From Lathyrus oleraceus (lineage: Eukaryota; Streptophyta; Magnoliopsida; Fabales; Fabaceae): a DNA stretch of 64,000 nucleotides. The position numbers and the translations under genes are program-made. This document shows, piece after piece, positions 45,501-57,400 of the stretch. Under the pieces are notes generated by a model. That model ran no database searches, was not told the origin of the DNA, and saw nothing but the letters and a program-made list of their open reading frames with translations. Numbering within the stretch: position 1 is the stretch's first letter; each line of letters opens with the position of its first letter. The stretch covers positions 297,495,536-297,559,535 of the forward strand of contig NC_066581.1 of the NCBI RefSeq assembly GCF_024323335.1, in the 5' to 3' direction.

Positions 45501-48046
45501 TGAAATTAGTGCATAGTTTTGATGTGAGACCAATTGGTCCTTCTTATTAATTGAATATATTGGTTTTGATCATGTTTCACTTGCTGTTTTAAGATTTTTC
45601 CCTCCTTTGGACCCTAGGCTTGTCCTAGTGGTCTTGTTACTCATGTTTGAGTTTGACTTTGACTTTTCAGGTTAAGAAGCAAAGTGCTTTAAAGGAATTA
45701 ATGCAAGTTGAATTGTTTCATTTGACTATTGTGAACTAACTTGTCTTGTGTTATAGGGTGCTTGGTTCACTTGAGCTTTGTGCTATGCACATATTGTATT
45801 GTTTGATTATACATTGGTTGTTGATTCTTATGTTGTGGTTTTGTTTACGTTGGGATGCTGATTATATTTGATTGATTTCAGGTACCCTTAGTTGCTCAGT
45901 TCTCTTAAGAACTTGCATTGCTTTGCTTGTATAGCATTTGCATTGAGGTAGACTCTCTTGTCTCCATGTAGTCTGGAAGACCTGGCTTGTTATTTAGCCA
46001 GGCACCTGTCTGAAGTCCTCCTTAAGAGGCAATGTTTGTGATTGTTTATGTTTGTCCCCAAGCAGGTAAAGTCCTTTTAAAGGCAATTGGTGGATATAAG
46101 AGATATGTAGCATATCTTCCACTATTCTGTGAGTCTTCTCCTTGCTCCCATTACATGGTTGTAGCATTGGGATCCAAACCCAAGATCTATCGAGTCTAAC
46201 TTGTGGAGAGAGTTCCCCTCTTTCTGAACTCCCACACCTTCTGATATTCAATGCTCTCCCTGACCAGAGATAAGAGTGATGAGGCACACCCCTCATATCC
46301 TTTCATCTGCTTCACCTTAGCCCCTCAATGGCAAGGTTAAGAGCAACATTAACCCTATTCCAGTTGGCTTTAATGCCTCACCCTTGTTTGAGCCTGATTG
46401 CTTGGTTATAGTGTGTGATAAATGACCTTGCTTGATTATTTGCTTGATTCATTTATACATGATTACTTGATTTGCCATTGAGCATTTACCATCCTTGTTT
46501 GCCATTGTGCATTTATCATCATTGATTGCCATTAGTGCATCATCATTTCATTTGTCCTTGTGACATTGATGCTTTCCCATTGAGGACAATTGTAAGTCCA
46601 TGTTGATTGGCTTTTGTTCCTATGACATGGAAGGGATAGAGTGTAAGACCACTTCATTGGTCACTCATATCCTCTTTGCTCTTTGATTGAGCTTGTTGTT
46701 GTATGTGAGGATCCATTGTAAGCCCATGTAACTTGGCATTTGGTTTCCTATGATCATATGTGGAGGTTAACCTAAGTCCAGATAGATTGGCAGTTGACTT
46801 CCATGTTTTGTTTTTGTTTTTGCTTTGAGGAGGTTAGAGTAAGACCATTTATTGGCATCTGACATCCTTATTTTGTTTTGCTTTATGAGATTGGAGTAAG
46901 ACCATTTATTGGCATCCGGTATCATTATTCATTTTAGGAGATTGGTGTAAATCCATTTATTGGTATCCGGTATCCGCTTTTGTGTGAGATTGGAGTAAGA
47001 CCATTGAGTGGCATCCGGTATCACCTTGTCTTTTATTTTACTAACTTGCTTTGTCCCTCATTCCAAAGGACACACTTGAATCATCTTCTATATGATTTCA
47101 AGAGGTGAACCTCTAGGAAGTTTTACACTCCATCATCCATACCTTTTTGTTTCAAATCCTTTTCACATTGTTGACTTTTCAAACTTGTATATACATGTTG
47201 TGCAAACATTCTCACTCCTTTCAAATTAGAAACTTGGACTTTAAGTCCATGATTTTCCAAACTTCATTTTTGTAAATACTTCAATTTGAATTGACTTTAA
47301 TCATACTTTGACCATACTTTGTAGATAATCCAAATCAATTAACTTCACCCATTCAAATGATTTTGTGGCTTTGTCCATGTTTGTTAAGTTTTCATACATT
47401 AGCTATAGGTTTGATTTACCCTAGTTGGTTGATATTAATCTCACCTATTTGTCCTTAGTTGATTGAATTGTAAGTCTTCCTTGCTTATTATAGGGTTAAC
47501 CCCTCTCTAGCAAGTTGAAGCTTTTCTCACATGGTGGACTTGTTGTTTCTTAAGGTTGAGTTTTCTCCCGTGGGTAACGTAAGACCTTAGTGCTTTTGTT
47601 TTAAAATTGAATCCACTAACTTTTGGAAGTTTTTAGCCGAACTACGGCGTTTTGATCCTTACCTTTGATGGAAGGTACGTAGGCAACGGGTTCATCCGTT
47701 CGAACACAAAAATAATTAACATGTACATTCTTTTCTCATCATCCCATTCATGTTTGCACAATATGTCAAAAACAAATAAATATTTTTCTTATACAACAAG
47801 TGTGAAAAAGGTTCCCTAGGAGTACCTAGGACGTGATGGGTGCCTAACACCTTCCCATTGCGTAATTTACCCCTTACCCGATCTCTGATCTTTTCATTAG
47901 TTTTCTATGTGTAAAACTTCTTAGGCTTTTGTTCGCTTTTTAGCCAGTCCTTTGGATAAATAAAAGTGCGGTGGCGACTCTAGTTACTTGTATACTTTGC
48001 TTATGATTTAATCGATAGATCATATAGCGACGAATACACCGCTACA
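42549..48046 (+). repeat. 3' LTR of element E (5498 bp)
   Basis: Near-copy of 29760-35256. Differences seen by eye are mostly single substitutions (for example CCCC to CCCT near the start, TGTATAT to TGCTTAT near the end) and one extra T near 44675. Ends GCTACA, followed by the TSD AGACG. Confidence 0.95.
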
Positions 48047-48051
48047 AGACG
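48047..48051. repeat. Target-site duplication of element E, right copy
   Basis: AGACG, identical to 29755-29759. Confidence 0.92.
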
Positions 48052-48507
48052 ATCCAAAGCACTTAAAATTTACAGCAATTTTAAATGTTTATTAAGCATG
48101 TACCTGTAAAGCCCTTATGTGTCATGATGCAATGTTTATCAAAAATTCGGACGTCATTTTTGCAAACAAAACAGTAAAATGAAAATGAAAACAGAGATAT
48201 ACTGAATAACATGATTTTATTGATTGAATGGCCTCTGAATAGGCATTTACATTAGGAAGCAATCCCTGGAAAGAGGTAATCGCACAAAAGATAAAAACAG
48301 AAATTAATCTAATGGCAATATGAAATGGATTTCTATTGGGTTCCAATTCTGCTATGACTTGCTCGTCTTCAAGATCCTCCAGATGATCAGTCTTCTGAAA
48401 AGGTGATTGGACTGTTTCCTACCTTTCGAAAATTTCCAGTCATCGACACGAGATGAGATTCAGAACTACTCAGAACACAGTCATTCGCTTAATCCCTAAC
48501 TTTTGCC
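48052..48507 (-). other. 3' UTR of element D, pol-proximal part
   Basis: Non-coding sequence between the E insertion and the hairpin array. ORF 48122-48346 has no recognisable features. It continues at 29754 on the other side of E. Confidence 0.7.
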
Positions 48508-48697
48508 TGGATCGCCCTTTTCGGGTTTTCAATCCACCGGGATACCCATTTTTGCCTAAGTTGCCTTTTCAGGTTTTCAACTTACCGGGTGTACGATCTT
48601 TTCATCTTTAATCCCTAATTTTTGCTCGAACCTTTTCATTTTCTTGGTTCGTCGGGATGCCCATTTTTTTGCCTGGACTATTCTTTTTACTGTCCAG
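48508..48697 (-). other. Tandem array of four hairpins after the pol stop of element D
   Basis: In element sense: H1 CTGGAC/GTCCAG (48692-48697 with 48673-48678); H2 CGAACC/GGTTCG (48646-48651 with 48627-48632); H3 TAAGTTG/CAACTTA (48578-48584 with 48557-48563); H4 TGGATTG/CGATCCA (48530-48536 with 48508-48514; one G-U). Loops are A-rich, 13-15 bases; H3 and H4 add an inner CCY-GAAAA-RGG stem. Tails alternate: GGCAAAAATGGGYATCCCG after H1 and H3, RGCAAAARTTAGGGATTAA after H2 and H4. The array starts 11 bases after the integrase stop. Confidence 0.8.
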
Positions 48698-48707
48698 CGG
48701 GTCTATT

Positions 48708-51700
48708 TTATGCGAAGTATTTTTTAACTGTGTCTGAGTTCACAGGGGAAGTGAAGTTTTCACCATCCATAGTTGCAAGCATTAAGGCCCCACCATCAAA
48801 AACCTTGGTGACAATATACGGTTCATCATAGTTAGGAGTCCACTTGCCCCTGTGATCTGTCTGAGGAGGAAGGATCCTTTTCAACACTAAATCTCCGACT
48901 TGGAAACAACGAGGACGCACTTTCTGATCAAAGGCTCTCTTCATCCGACTTTGATACAACTGCCCATGACAAATGGCTGCCATTCGCTTCTCTTCGATAA
49001 GACTCAACTCATTGAACCTTGTCCGAATCCATTCAGCTTCGTCTAGCTTGACATCCAACAAGACTCTTAGGGAAGGAATCTCCACTTCAACAGGTAGGAC
49101 TGCTTCCATACCATACACAAGGGAGTAAGGGGTTGCCCCGGTCGATGTACGTACTGAAGTACGGTACCCATGCAAGGCGAAAGGTAGCATCTCATGCCAA
49201 TCTCTGTACGTGACGACCATCTTCTGCACAATCTTCTTTATGTTCTTATTTGCCGCTTCAACAGCGTCGTTCATCTTAGGGCGGTAAGGGGAAGAATTAC
49301 GATGCTGAATGTTGAAGTTCTGACACAACTCCTTCATCATTTTGTTGTTGAGATTAGAACCATTATCAGTAATGATTCTTTCGGGAATCCCATAACGACA
49401 AATGATTTCTTTCTTGATGAAACGGGCAACCACATGTCTGGTGACATTCGCGAACGACGCTGCCTCGACCCACTTAGTGAAATAGTCGATGGCAACAAGG
49501 ATGAAGCGATGCCCATTGGAAGCAGTCGGCTCAATCTTTCCAATCATGTCAATGCTCCACATGGCAAACGGCCACGGCGAAGACATCACATTCAGAGGAT
49601 TCGGCGGTACATGCACCTTATCAGCATAAATCTGGCATTTATGACACTTCCGAGCATACTTGAAACAATCTGATTCCATGGTCATCCAATAATAACCCGC
49701 TCTCAACAATTTCTTAGCCATTGCATGTCCACCGGCATGAGTACCGAAGGAACCTTCATGAACTTCCTGCATTAACATGTCCGCCTCGTGTCTGTCCACG
49801 CATCTGAGCAAAACCATGTCGAAGTTCCTCTTATATAGCACATCGTCTTTGTTCAAGAAGAAACTGCCTGCCAATCTTCTCAAAGTCTTTCTGTCATTGT
49901 TGGATGCCCCTGCAGGGTACTCTTGATTCTTCAGAAAGCACTTGATATCGTGATACCAGGGCTTGTCATCGACTACCAGTTCAGCAGCAAACACATGCGC
50001 GGCCCTGTCAAGGCGCATCACATCGATCCTGGGAGCATGGTTCCAACGAATTACCTTGATCATGGAGGATAGAGTAGCAAGCGCGTCTGCCATCTGGTTC
50101 TCATCACGAGGTATATGATACAATTTTACTGTTGTGAAGAAAGTCAACAGTCTTCTCGTGTAATCTCTGTAGGGGACCAGAGTGGGTTGGAGAGTATTCC
50201 AATCACCATTTACTTGATTGATCACCAGAGCTGAATCTCCGAAGATGTCCAGAGTCTTGATTCTCAGATCAATGGCTTGCTCAATACCCAAGATACAGGC
50301 CTCGTACTCAGCTTCATTATTTGTGCACTCAAAAGTCAAACGAGCGGTGAAAGGTATGTGGGCACCTTTCGGAGTAGTAATAACAGCGCCAATTCCACTT
50401 CCTCTAGCATTGACAGCCCCATCAAACAACAAAGTCCACTTTTCGTTTGGATCAGGTCCCTCCTCAACAACTGGCTCTTCACAGTCTTTTATCTTGAGGA
50501 ACATGATGTCTTCATCAGGGAATTCAAACTTCATCGGTTCATAATCATCAATCGGTTGCTCGGCAAGGTAGTCTGACAGAATACTCCCTTTGATGGCCTT
50601 CTGTGACGTGTACTGAATATCATACTCTGTTAAAATCATTTGCCAACGAGCGACCCTTCCGGTGAGAGCTGGCTTCTCGAATATGTATTTCACTGGATCC
50701 ATCTTAGAAATCAACAAGGCAGTATGGTTCAACATATACTGCCTCAGTCGGCGAGCAGCCCAGGCCAAAGCACATCAAGTTTTCTCAAGCTGCGAATATT
50801 TGACTTCACAGTCGGTAAACTTTTTGCTAAGGTAGTATATGGCATGCTCTTTTCGACCAGACTCGTCATGCTGTCCCAATACACACCCCATCGAGTTCTC
50901 AGTCACTGATAGGTACATTATCAGAGGTCTCCCAGGAACTGGAGGTATAAGGATTGGAGGTTTCTGCAAATACTCTTTTATCTTCTCAAAAGCCCTTTGA
51001 CAATCTTCATTCCACCTGATAGTCTGATCTTTCCTCAGCAATTTGAAAATTGGCTCACACGTGGTTGTTAGGTGAGAGATGAACCTTGCAATGTAGTTCA
51101 ACCTCCCTAAGAAACTACGGACTTGCTTCTCTGTTCTTGGCTCAGGCATTTCCTGTATTGCTTTCACTTTGTCAGGATCCACCTCAATCCCTTTTCCGCT
51201 AACAATAAAACCCAGCAATTTTCCCGATCTCACCCCGAAAGTGCACTTGTTCGGATTAAGTCTCAGTTTGAATTTCCTCAAACGCTCAAACAGTTTCTGC
51301 AAATTCACCAAATGTTCTTCTTCTGTCTGAGATTTGGCAATCATATCATCCACATAAACCTCGATTTCATGATGAATCATATCATGGAACAGAGTTACCA
51401 TAGCTCGTTGATATGTTGCTCCGGCATTTTTCAGACCAAACGGCATCACCTTGTAGCAGAAGGTGCCCCATGGGGTTATGAAAGTTGTCTTTTCCATGTC
51501 TTCTGGTGCCATCTTGATTTGGTTATAGCCAAAAAAGCCATCCATGAAGGAGAATACCGAGAACTGAGCTGTATTATCCACCAAAACGTCGATGTGAGGT
51601 AATGGGAAATCATCTTTAGGGCTAGCTCTGTTCAGATCCCGATAGTCGACACACATCCGTACCTTTCCGTCCTTCTTAGGTACTGGGACAATGTTCGCAA

Positions 51701-52182
51701 CCCATGGCGGATAATTGGTGACTGCTAGAAACCCTGCATCCAACTGCTTTTGCACTTCTTCCTTTATCTTGACAGCCATCTCTGGTCTTGTTCTTCTGAG
51801 CTTCTGCTTGACCGGAGGACAACCTTCTTTGAGAGGCAAGCGGTGTACCACGATGTCTGTGTCCAGCCCAGGCATGTCCTGATAAGACCAGGCGAAGATG
51901 TCAACGTATTCTTGCAGCAATTCAATCAGCCCTTTCTTCACATTATCTTCCAAAGCAGCCCCTATTTTGATTTCTCTCTTGGGGTCTTCGGTGCCGAGAT
52001 TAATCACTTCAACAGACTCTTGATGCGGTTGAATAACCCTTTCCTCTTGTTTCAATAACCTGGTAAGTTCTTCAGGGAGTTCACAATCTTCATCATCCTC
52101 TTCTTCAGCTTGAAAGATTGGATTTTCAAAGTCGAAGCGAGCCATAGCAGAACCGTTATCAATAGGATCCGGTGATGCGCAT
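48708..52182 (-). pseudogene. pol: RT-RNase H-integrase of element D, one nonsense codon
   Basis: Exon 2 after the predicted intron. In order: acidic linker (ENPIFQAEEEDDEDC); RT with CVDYRDLN, FSVFSFMDGFFGYNQIKM and catalytic YVDDM (about 51350); a degenerate first RNase H (YLSVTENSMGCVLGQHD); a second RNase H with LFDGA, EAEYEA, FGDS, NQMADALA (50430-50080). Integrase has a zinc domain (GTHAGGH, CHKC near 49635), catalytic SIDMIG, TDNGSN and VEAANKN (49560-49240), and tail GDLVLKRIL to KKYFA. The double RNase H is typical of the Tat lineage. The only break is TGA at 50772-50774 region (EKT*CALAWAARR), where element A has a cysteine codon. Otherwise full length, about 1,158 codons. Confidence 0.95.
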
Positions 52183-52428
52183 CTGCATGAGTGATGGTAT
52201 ATGCTTATGAGTGTGAATAAGAAGTGAAAACTAAACAAAACATTGCCATTTTTTATTTTGAAAAACTGCAAAAATAGAAAGACAGGGAACGAAATATTTG
52301 AATGCAAAAATACGTCCTTTATTTATGATAAAAAATGCAAGTGTCACATAGATGGGCCCTACAATGAGTCATTACGCCCTGGGCGGAACGTAAGACTTGG
52401 ACATGCATGAATAAACAAAGAAAATTAC
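52183..52428 (-). other. Predicted Ogre intron of element D (246 nt)
   Basis: Donor GAAGA|GTAATTTTC, acceptor CTCATGCAG|ATGCGC. Splicing gives GAA TGC GCA in frame with the pol linker (CASPDPIDNG). Same junction as in element A. Confidence 0.8.
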
Positions 52429-52802
52429 TCTTCAAGAAGAGTGACTTGGATAATCTCCTCAGAAGACCAATTATTGAGAACTTCACCCGGGATCCTCGGA
52501 CGCACCCAGTTGTCAATGTCACAATCACTATCCCCATCTTCTTCGTTGACTGCAGAGACTTGACCATTCTGAATGGGTTGTTGACCGGAGGTGACATGTA
52601 GGATTGGGATAGGCCCCGGTCCATTGGGTCCATTAGCCTCTCCAGCTGGAGGATCAGCCAACGTCTCCGGTTGAGTAATAGGGGGATCCCTCTGCACCAA
52701 TAATCTAAGCTCCTGCTGTCCTTGAGCCACCCCTTGAACCAAATCCATGAATTGATTCATGCGAATCTTCATCTCGGTGAGCTCTGCCTGTAGGCTTTCC
52801 AT
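52425..52802 (-). CDS. 125-aa gag-protease fusion ORF of element D
   Basis: The ATG at 52802 starts a gag-like N-terminus with a coiled coil (ESLQAELTEMKIRMNQFMDL, ending near residue 35). A proline/glycine-rich linker follows (PPAGEANGPNGPGPIP). From about residue 88 the sequence becomes the protease C-terminal tail (DSDCDIDNWVRPRIPG, LNNWSSEEIIQVTLLEE), as in element A. The gag core, zinc knuckle and DTG protease are deleted, yet the frame is preserved up to the intron donor. After splicing it would fuse directly to pol. Whether the short protein is used is unknown. Confidence 0.75.
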   Translation of the reverse strand: MESLQAELTEMKIRMNQFMDLVQGVAQGQQELRLLVQRDPPITQPETLADPPAGEANGPNGPGPIPILHVTSGQQPIQNGQVSAVNEEDGDSDCDIDNWVRPRIPGEVLNNWSSEEIIQVTLLEE

Positions 52803-54031
52803 TACTCTCTATTGATTCCTGCGGGTACCGTATCGGTGAATGCCTGAGTCAGCTATCCTGATAGTGGGACACCAAACAAACTGAGAACAATGTGGCGGTA
52901 CCTGTTATGCAAGACATGCGGATGACTATACAAATGCAATGACATATTTATCAATTCCAAAAGTATTCTACCCCCTTGATTCCAGTCTCACATTTGATAA
53001 ACAGTGTAAAAAAAAGACTAAGCCGTTGATGAGAACCAAGAAAATTCCGACTAGAATCAAGTAGAAGATATAAACCCCACAGAAATGGATAAACATGTGT
53101 TAAATGATATGAATGCAAATGATGTGATGAAACGATGTGAATGCAATGCAGTGGCATGTCAATCAGGATTGTTGTATCTGCTTGAACATCTGTCAGGTTG
53201 TACTGTCTGGAGAGAAATCAAGAGCACACCGAACAAAGGTCATGGGATGGATCATGTTATCCTTAATATCAACCACCCATTTTGGCGGATTATGGTTTAC
53301 ACCTTGTCAACACCCGAGTTTCATTGATATTAAGGATACCTGATCGAATCAACCATGAATCAAGGGTTTGTCGCAAGTCACGAGCATGGAGTTTAGGTTA
53401 AGAACCACCCAAAAGGAGTGTACTAAGGTTTAAACCTGCCAAACATGTTCTACAAAAGGTTCCCATAGTCATAATCCCATCTTTCGGATATTATCAGAGG
53501 AACGACTACTCGTATTCCAACAATATTCTCAAGAGAGACTCTTATGAGTGTAGTATCGCGTAACAATCGTATCAAATCTTACACTTGAACGACTTTCGCA
53601 CTACGTCCTACGAATAGGCCAAGATGGGTTTGGTAAACTAAGGTCCTTGGCTTCTTAGGTCTATATTGGAACAAGTAATGTCTAACCACAACTTACTTAT
53701 GTGACATTATTGATCTCAACATGACCTCCACCAAGTGAATGGGCTTGCAAGTCAACTCGCTAAGGAATACTCCACACAAGTTGACAGGACTATGCCATTC
53801 TCCTATCTTAACTGCACTCGAGTTCGGGTATAGAACTCATCTCACAAAGATCACCAAGCAGCCATAGCCAACCAACAGATACAACAATGATATGTACACA
53901 ATGCAATAAGGTAAAGCAGGTAAATAAATAACTGTACAAAAGCATGAACATCCAATAAACAAACAAACTACAAAAGCTAGGAGGGACTCGCTTAGGGAAG
54001 ATGGACCAGCAAGAGGTCAACTTCTTAAAGG
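52803..54031 (-). other. 5' leader of element D
   Basis: Homologous to the leader of element E; contains the conserved hairpin at 53259-53337. No ORF1. The ORFs seen here do not match any gag, ORF1 or pol domain. Confidence 0.75.
53259..53337 (-). other. Conserved leader hairpin of element D
   Basis: Arms ATCCTTAATATCAA (53259-53272) and TTGATATTAAGGAT (53324-53337) are perfect 14-bp complements with a 51-base loop; counterpart of the duplicated hairpins in E. Confidence 0.75.
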
Positions 54032-54049
54032 TCTCCAGCAGAGTCGCCA
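54032..54049 (-). other. Primer-binding site of element D
   Basis: Minus-strand TGGCGACTCTGCTGGAGA, two bases from the LTR. It differs by one base (GGAGA for GGGGA) from the site of the other elements. Confidence 0.92.
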
Positions 54050-54051
54050 GC

Positions 54052-54478
54052 TGTCGCAACCTGAAAAATACAGTGTGCGAAAAAACAACCGGCGAAAGAA
54101 AATGACAGAAGAGTCGCCACCGTGCGTTATTCATCCCAAAGGAGGGAAAGGAAACGCTCGAAGTAAACCTGAAAAAAAGGAAAGGACAAGACGGGGTCTC
54201 GCAACCAAATCTTGGGTTCGGGAGTCGGTTACGCGAAGGGAAGGTATTAGCACCCCTACGCATCCGTAGTACTCTACGGGATCCACTTTTGTAGTTCTTG
54301 TCTAAAGGGTGTGGGTTCAAATGAGGGAGACCCAAGTCCAAAATAATTTGTTATATTTTATTTATTTATTTTATTTATTTATTTAATTAATTAATTAATT
54401 AAATTTTTTTTTTCTTTTTTTTCATTTTTTTTTCGTTTTTTTTAAGGAAAAATGAAGGGTAAATTTTGGGGTATTACA
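54052..54478 (-). repeat. 5' LTR of element D (427 bp)
   Basis: TGTAATACCCC at 54478 to GGTTGCGACA at 54052. Much shorter than other Ogre-type LTRs here. The U3 part (54318-54478) matches the U3 of element B (3969-4165); the U5 part matches the U5 ends of A and of the old remnant. Confidence 0.95.
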
Positions 54479-54483
54479 ATAGG
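54479..54483. repeat. Target-site duplication of element D, right copy
   Basis: ATAGG, partner of 27540-27544. Confidence 0.9.
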
Positions 54484-57400
54484 TAATAATAATGGTTAGC
54501 AATTAAAATATATTTTTGACATTGGATCCCTTTTTAAATGGTCACCATTGAAAATCTTGGAAAAATCTTTTTTTACAGCTCATGTCTCTCTCATCACTCC
54601 CCACTACACGTTTTCCCTCACATCTCACTGCCAGATTTCTCTTCTCTCCACACGCCACCTCTCACGTTATCTCTCCACTCACGCCTACCTTCACTCTCTC
54701 TCCAATCTCTCACGACAACAACTGACCATCTCTCATATTTCCCTGATCCTATCTGCTACAGGAAAGCAAAACACAAAGAAAACAGGTCTCTCTCAAAAAT
54801 TAAACGGACAACATCAAAAATTGGATTCACCTCCTTTAATTTCTCAGCCACGCCTCAAATTTTTGGATTTTTCTTCTTGCACTCTCTCCACAAAAAGAAA
54901 ACAGAGAGAAAAAATAAAAGGAGGATCTTTCATTTTTCTTCTTCCCTCGCCGAAACCGCCATAGCCACCCAAACACGTCACAAGCTTCACGCTCCGTCGG
55001 GCCTTTTCATCTTTCCTGACCCCCACGCATCATCACTCTTCACACTCCCTCAATCGCTCACCACTTCCTTCCGCCCCCCAACAGCTACAACCATCGCTCA
55101 ACCCTCCGCACTGCCGGCGTCCATAAACTGTTGTCCACATCATCATCCGCTACAACTCAACACCACCAAAAACTCCATCGCCACTCACTTCGTCTCCTTC
55201 ACCATAAATCTCCTCGCTCACCCCCACCGTTAAACAGTTCACAGTCACACAATCCTCCACCTCTCCTCACAATCTCATCCGACTGCTCCTGGTTCACTCC
55301 GGCGACGAACCTTCAACAACCCAAAACCATTCCACCGTGACGACGACGCAAACCCACCGTTGAAAGTCACCGCCTGCCCCATTCGTTTTCTTCACAACCA
55401 CCCACCGACGACTCACATCTCATGCCTACCTCCTCCAACCAAGCCACATCGTCGTCGTCGCTCCCCCTTCGTTCCATCTCCTTCTTCCACCGCCAAACAA
55501 AACTCCGACCGCCGTGGATTCATTCACCACATAACAGAATCTCAGAATTCTCTATCATTTTCTTTCACTCACATTCACCCTCATTTCTCAGGTTCACATC
55601 TCCTCTTCATGGTCATTTAATCTAAACTAATCTCTTGGAACTCGCTTAATCAATAATAATTAATTTTGGATTTAAGTTCAGACTCTGCTTTTTCTATTTA
55701 TGATTAAGATGATTATTTATAATCATCAGAATTTATGTGATTAAGAGGTTAATTATAATTGGGATTAAGTGTGAGTTAGTTAATTATTTATGATTAATTG
55801 TTTAAGTGAAAACTTTATGTTTAAATTAATTAGACTTAGCAAAATATTTTTTTTCTTTAAACATTGTTTAATCCAAAGAAAATCAAGCGAGAAAGAGAAA
55901 GCATTTGTAAATCTTGTTCCTCTACTCTTAATGTAGCACCGTATGCCAATATTTTATTAGTGGACTTCCAAATTAAAAATACACGAGACTCTCTTTGGTT
56001 CCAGACATTAGGACGCCGCCCCCTACTCTTCTCCTGCAGCCATGTTTCATTTTGTTTTTCTTTATATTTATTTATTTATTTTCTCAGAGGCTTAATTATT
56101 AGTTGGGTTGGGCCTAATTGGATTTTGGCGAGTGCACCCTTTTGCCATGCTTGCATCCATTTGCTTCAATCGACATTTCAATCGATTAATTAATTTTAAT
56201 TAACATGATTATTTGTCCTAAATGAATAATTTTGATAATTAATTTTAATTAATTTGATTGATTGATTCAGTCAAGCTTTAAATAAATTAACTTGGTTAAT
56301 TAAATATTGATTGATTTTCATTCAAATCTGTCGTCGATTCAAAACTACCTTAAACTGCTAAAACCAAACAATTCTCGATTCAATCGAGTCCTATTTCCAT
56401 ACCCTTGTAAGTCGATCGCTTTTAGTATCGCCATCAACCTCACATAGCTTACTCTTGGGCTTTCTTACAATGAGACCTATCAATTATTAACTAATCGATT
56501 AGATGATTGATTCACTAATTATAACCTAATTTATCCACCAACACATATATTCAGACCTCGATCCAATATCGAATATTTTTATTCAAATTAAATTAAAATG
56601 CCTAATCACAATCAAATGTTATTTCATTTAGAAATCAAAAGGGGGATGGTTTTGAGTTTTCAACTCCTCTCCTCGATCATTTGAATACGAGTTCTCTTAC
56701 TCGGTTAGTCAAATAATCGTCATTTCTAATTCGCCCAAACCTAACATCATCAAATTATTTTTATAAAGGGGGATGGTTTTGAGTTTTCAACTCTTCTCCT
56801 TGATTATTTGAATACGAGTTCTTTTACCCGGATAGTCGAATAATCATCATTTCTAATCCACTTAAGCATAATTAAATCAAAGCGTTCTTACAATAAATAA
56901 AAATGAAATGGAGGATGGTTTTAAGCCTTTAACTCCTCCCCTCGATTGTTTGAATACGAGTTTTCTTACTCGATCAGTTAAGCACTCGTCATTTCTTTAC
57001 AAACTTCTAAACCCTGATTAAACCAAAACACTTTCATAATAAGCTAAATGAAAAGGGAGACGACTTTGAGTTTTCAACTTCTCTCCTCAATTGTTTGAAT
57101 ACGAGTTCTCTTACTCAGTCAGTCGAACAATTGTCATTTTTCCCCAAACATACAACTTAATCAAATTGTTTTCATAACAAACTATACGAAAAGGGAGATG
57201 GTCTTGAGTTTTTAATTCCTCTTCTCAAATGCTTGGATATGAGTTGCCTTACTCAGTCACTCGAGTACTTGTCGTTTATTCTAAAATACATCAACCTTAC
57301 ATAAACCTATTTTCATAATCACTCAGATGAAAAAGAAAGTAGTCTAGAGTCTTCTATTCCTTTTCCCGATTGTTAAGATACTAGTTGTCTTACTCGACTA

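Larger units (their letters stand above)
29760..48046 (+). mobile_element. Element E: 18.3-kb non-autonomous Ogre derivative with 5.5-kb LTRs
   Basis: Plus strand, nested in the 3' UTR of D, with perfect 5-bp TSD AGACG on both sides. 5' LTR 29760-35256, PBS 35263-35280, leader, short coding scraps (gag start, protease end, RT start, integrase end), hairpin array, about 4 kb of repeat-rich 3' UTR, PPT, 3' LTR 42549-48046. By eye the two LTRs differ at about 17 positions in 5.5 kb, so the insertion is very young. It lacks ORF1, the gag core, the protease active site, RT, RNase H and most of integrase, and must have been mobilised in trans. Confidence 0.95.
27545..54478 (-). mobile_element. Element D: Ogre/Tat element with pol but no gag core, 5-bp TSD
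   Basis: Minus strand. 5' LTR 54052-54478, PBS, leader, a 125-aa gag-protease fusion ORF, intron, RT-RNase H-integrase, hairpin array, repeat-rich 3' UTR, PPT, 3' LTR 27545-27942. The target-site duplication ATAGG is perfect (27540-27544 and 54479-54483). Without the nested element E the length is about 8.6 kb. The two LTRs are identical except for one A indel, one substitution and length changes in the AT/T tract, so insertion was recent. One nonsense codon breaks pol. Confidence 0.95.

Noticed and set aside
51123..51602. 159-aa plus-strand ORF (also 49194-49673)
   Set aside because: Antisense shadows of the D reverse transcriptase and integrase.
54538..55233. 231-aa ORF rich in Ser, His, Pro and Leu
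   Set aside because: Lies in pyrimidine-rich LTR sequence of element F; composition-driven, overlapping ORFs in other frames, no domain.
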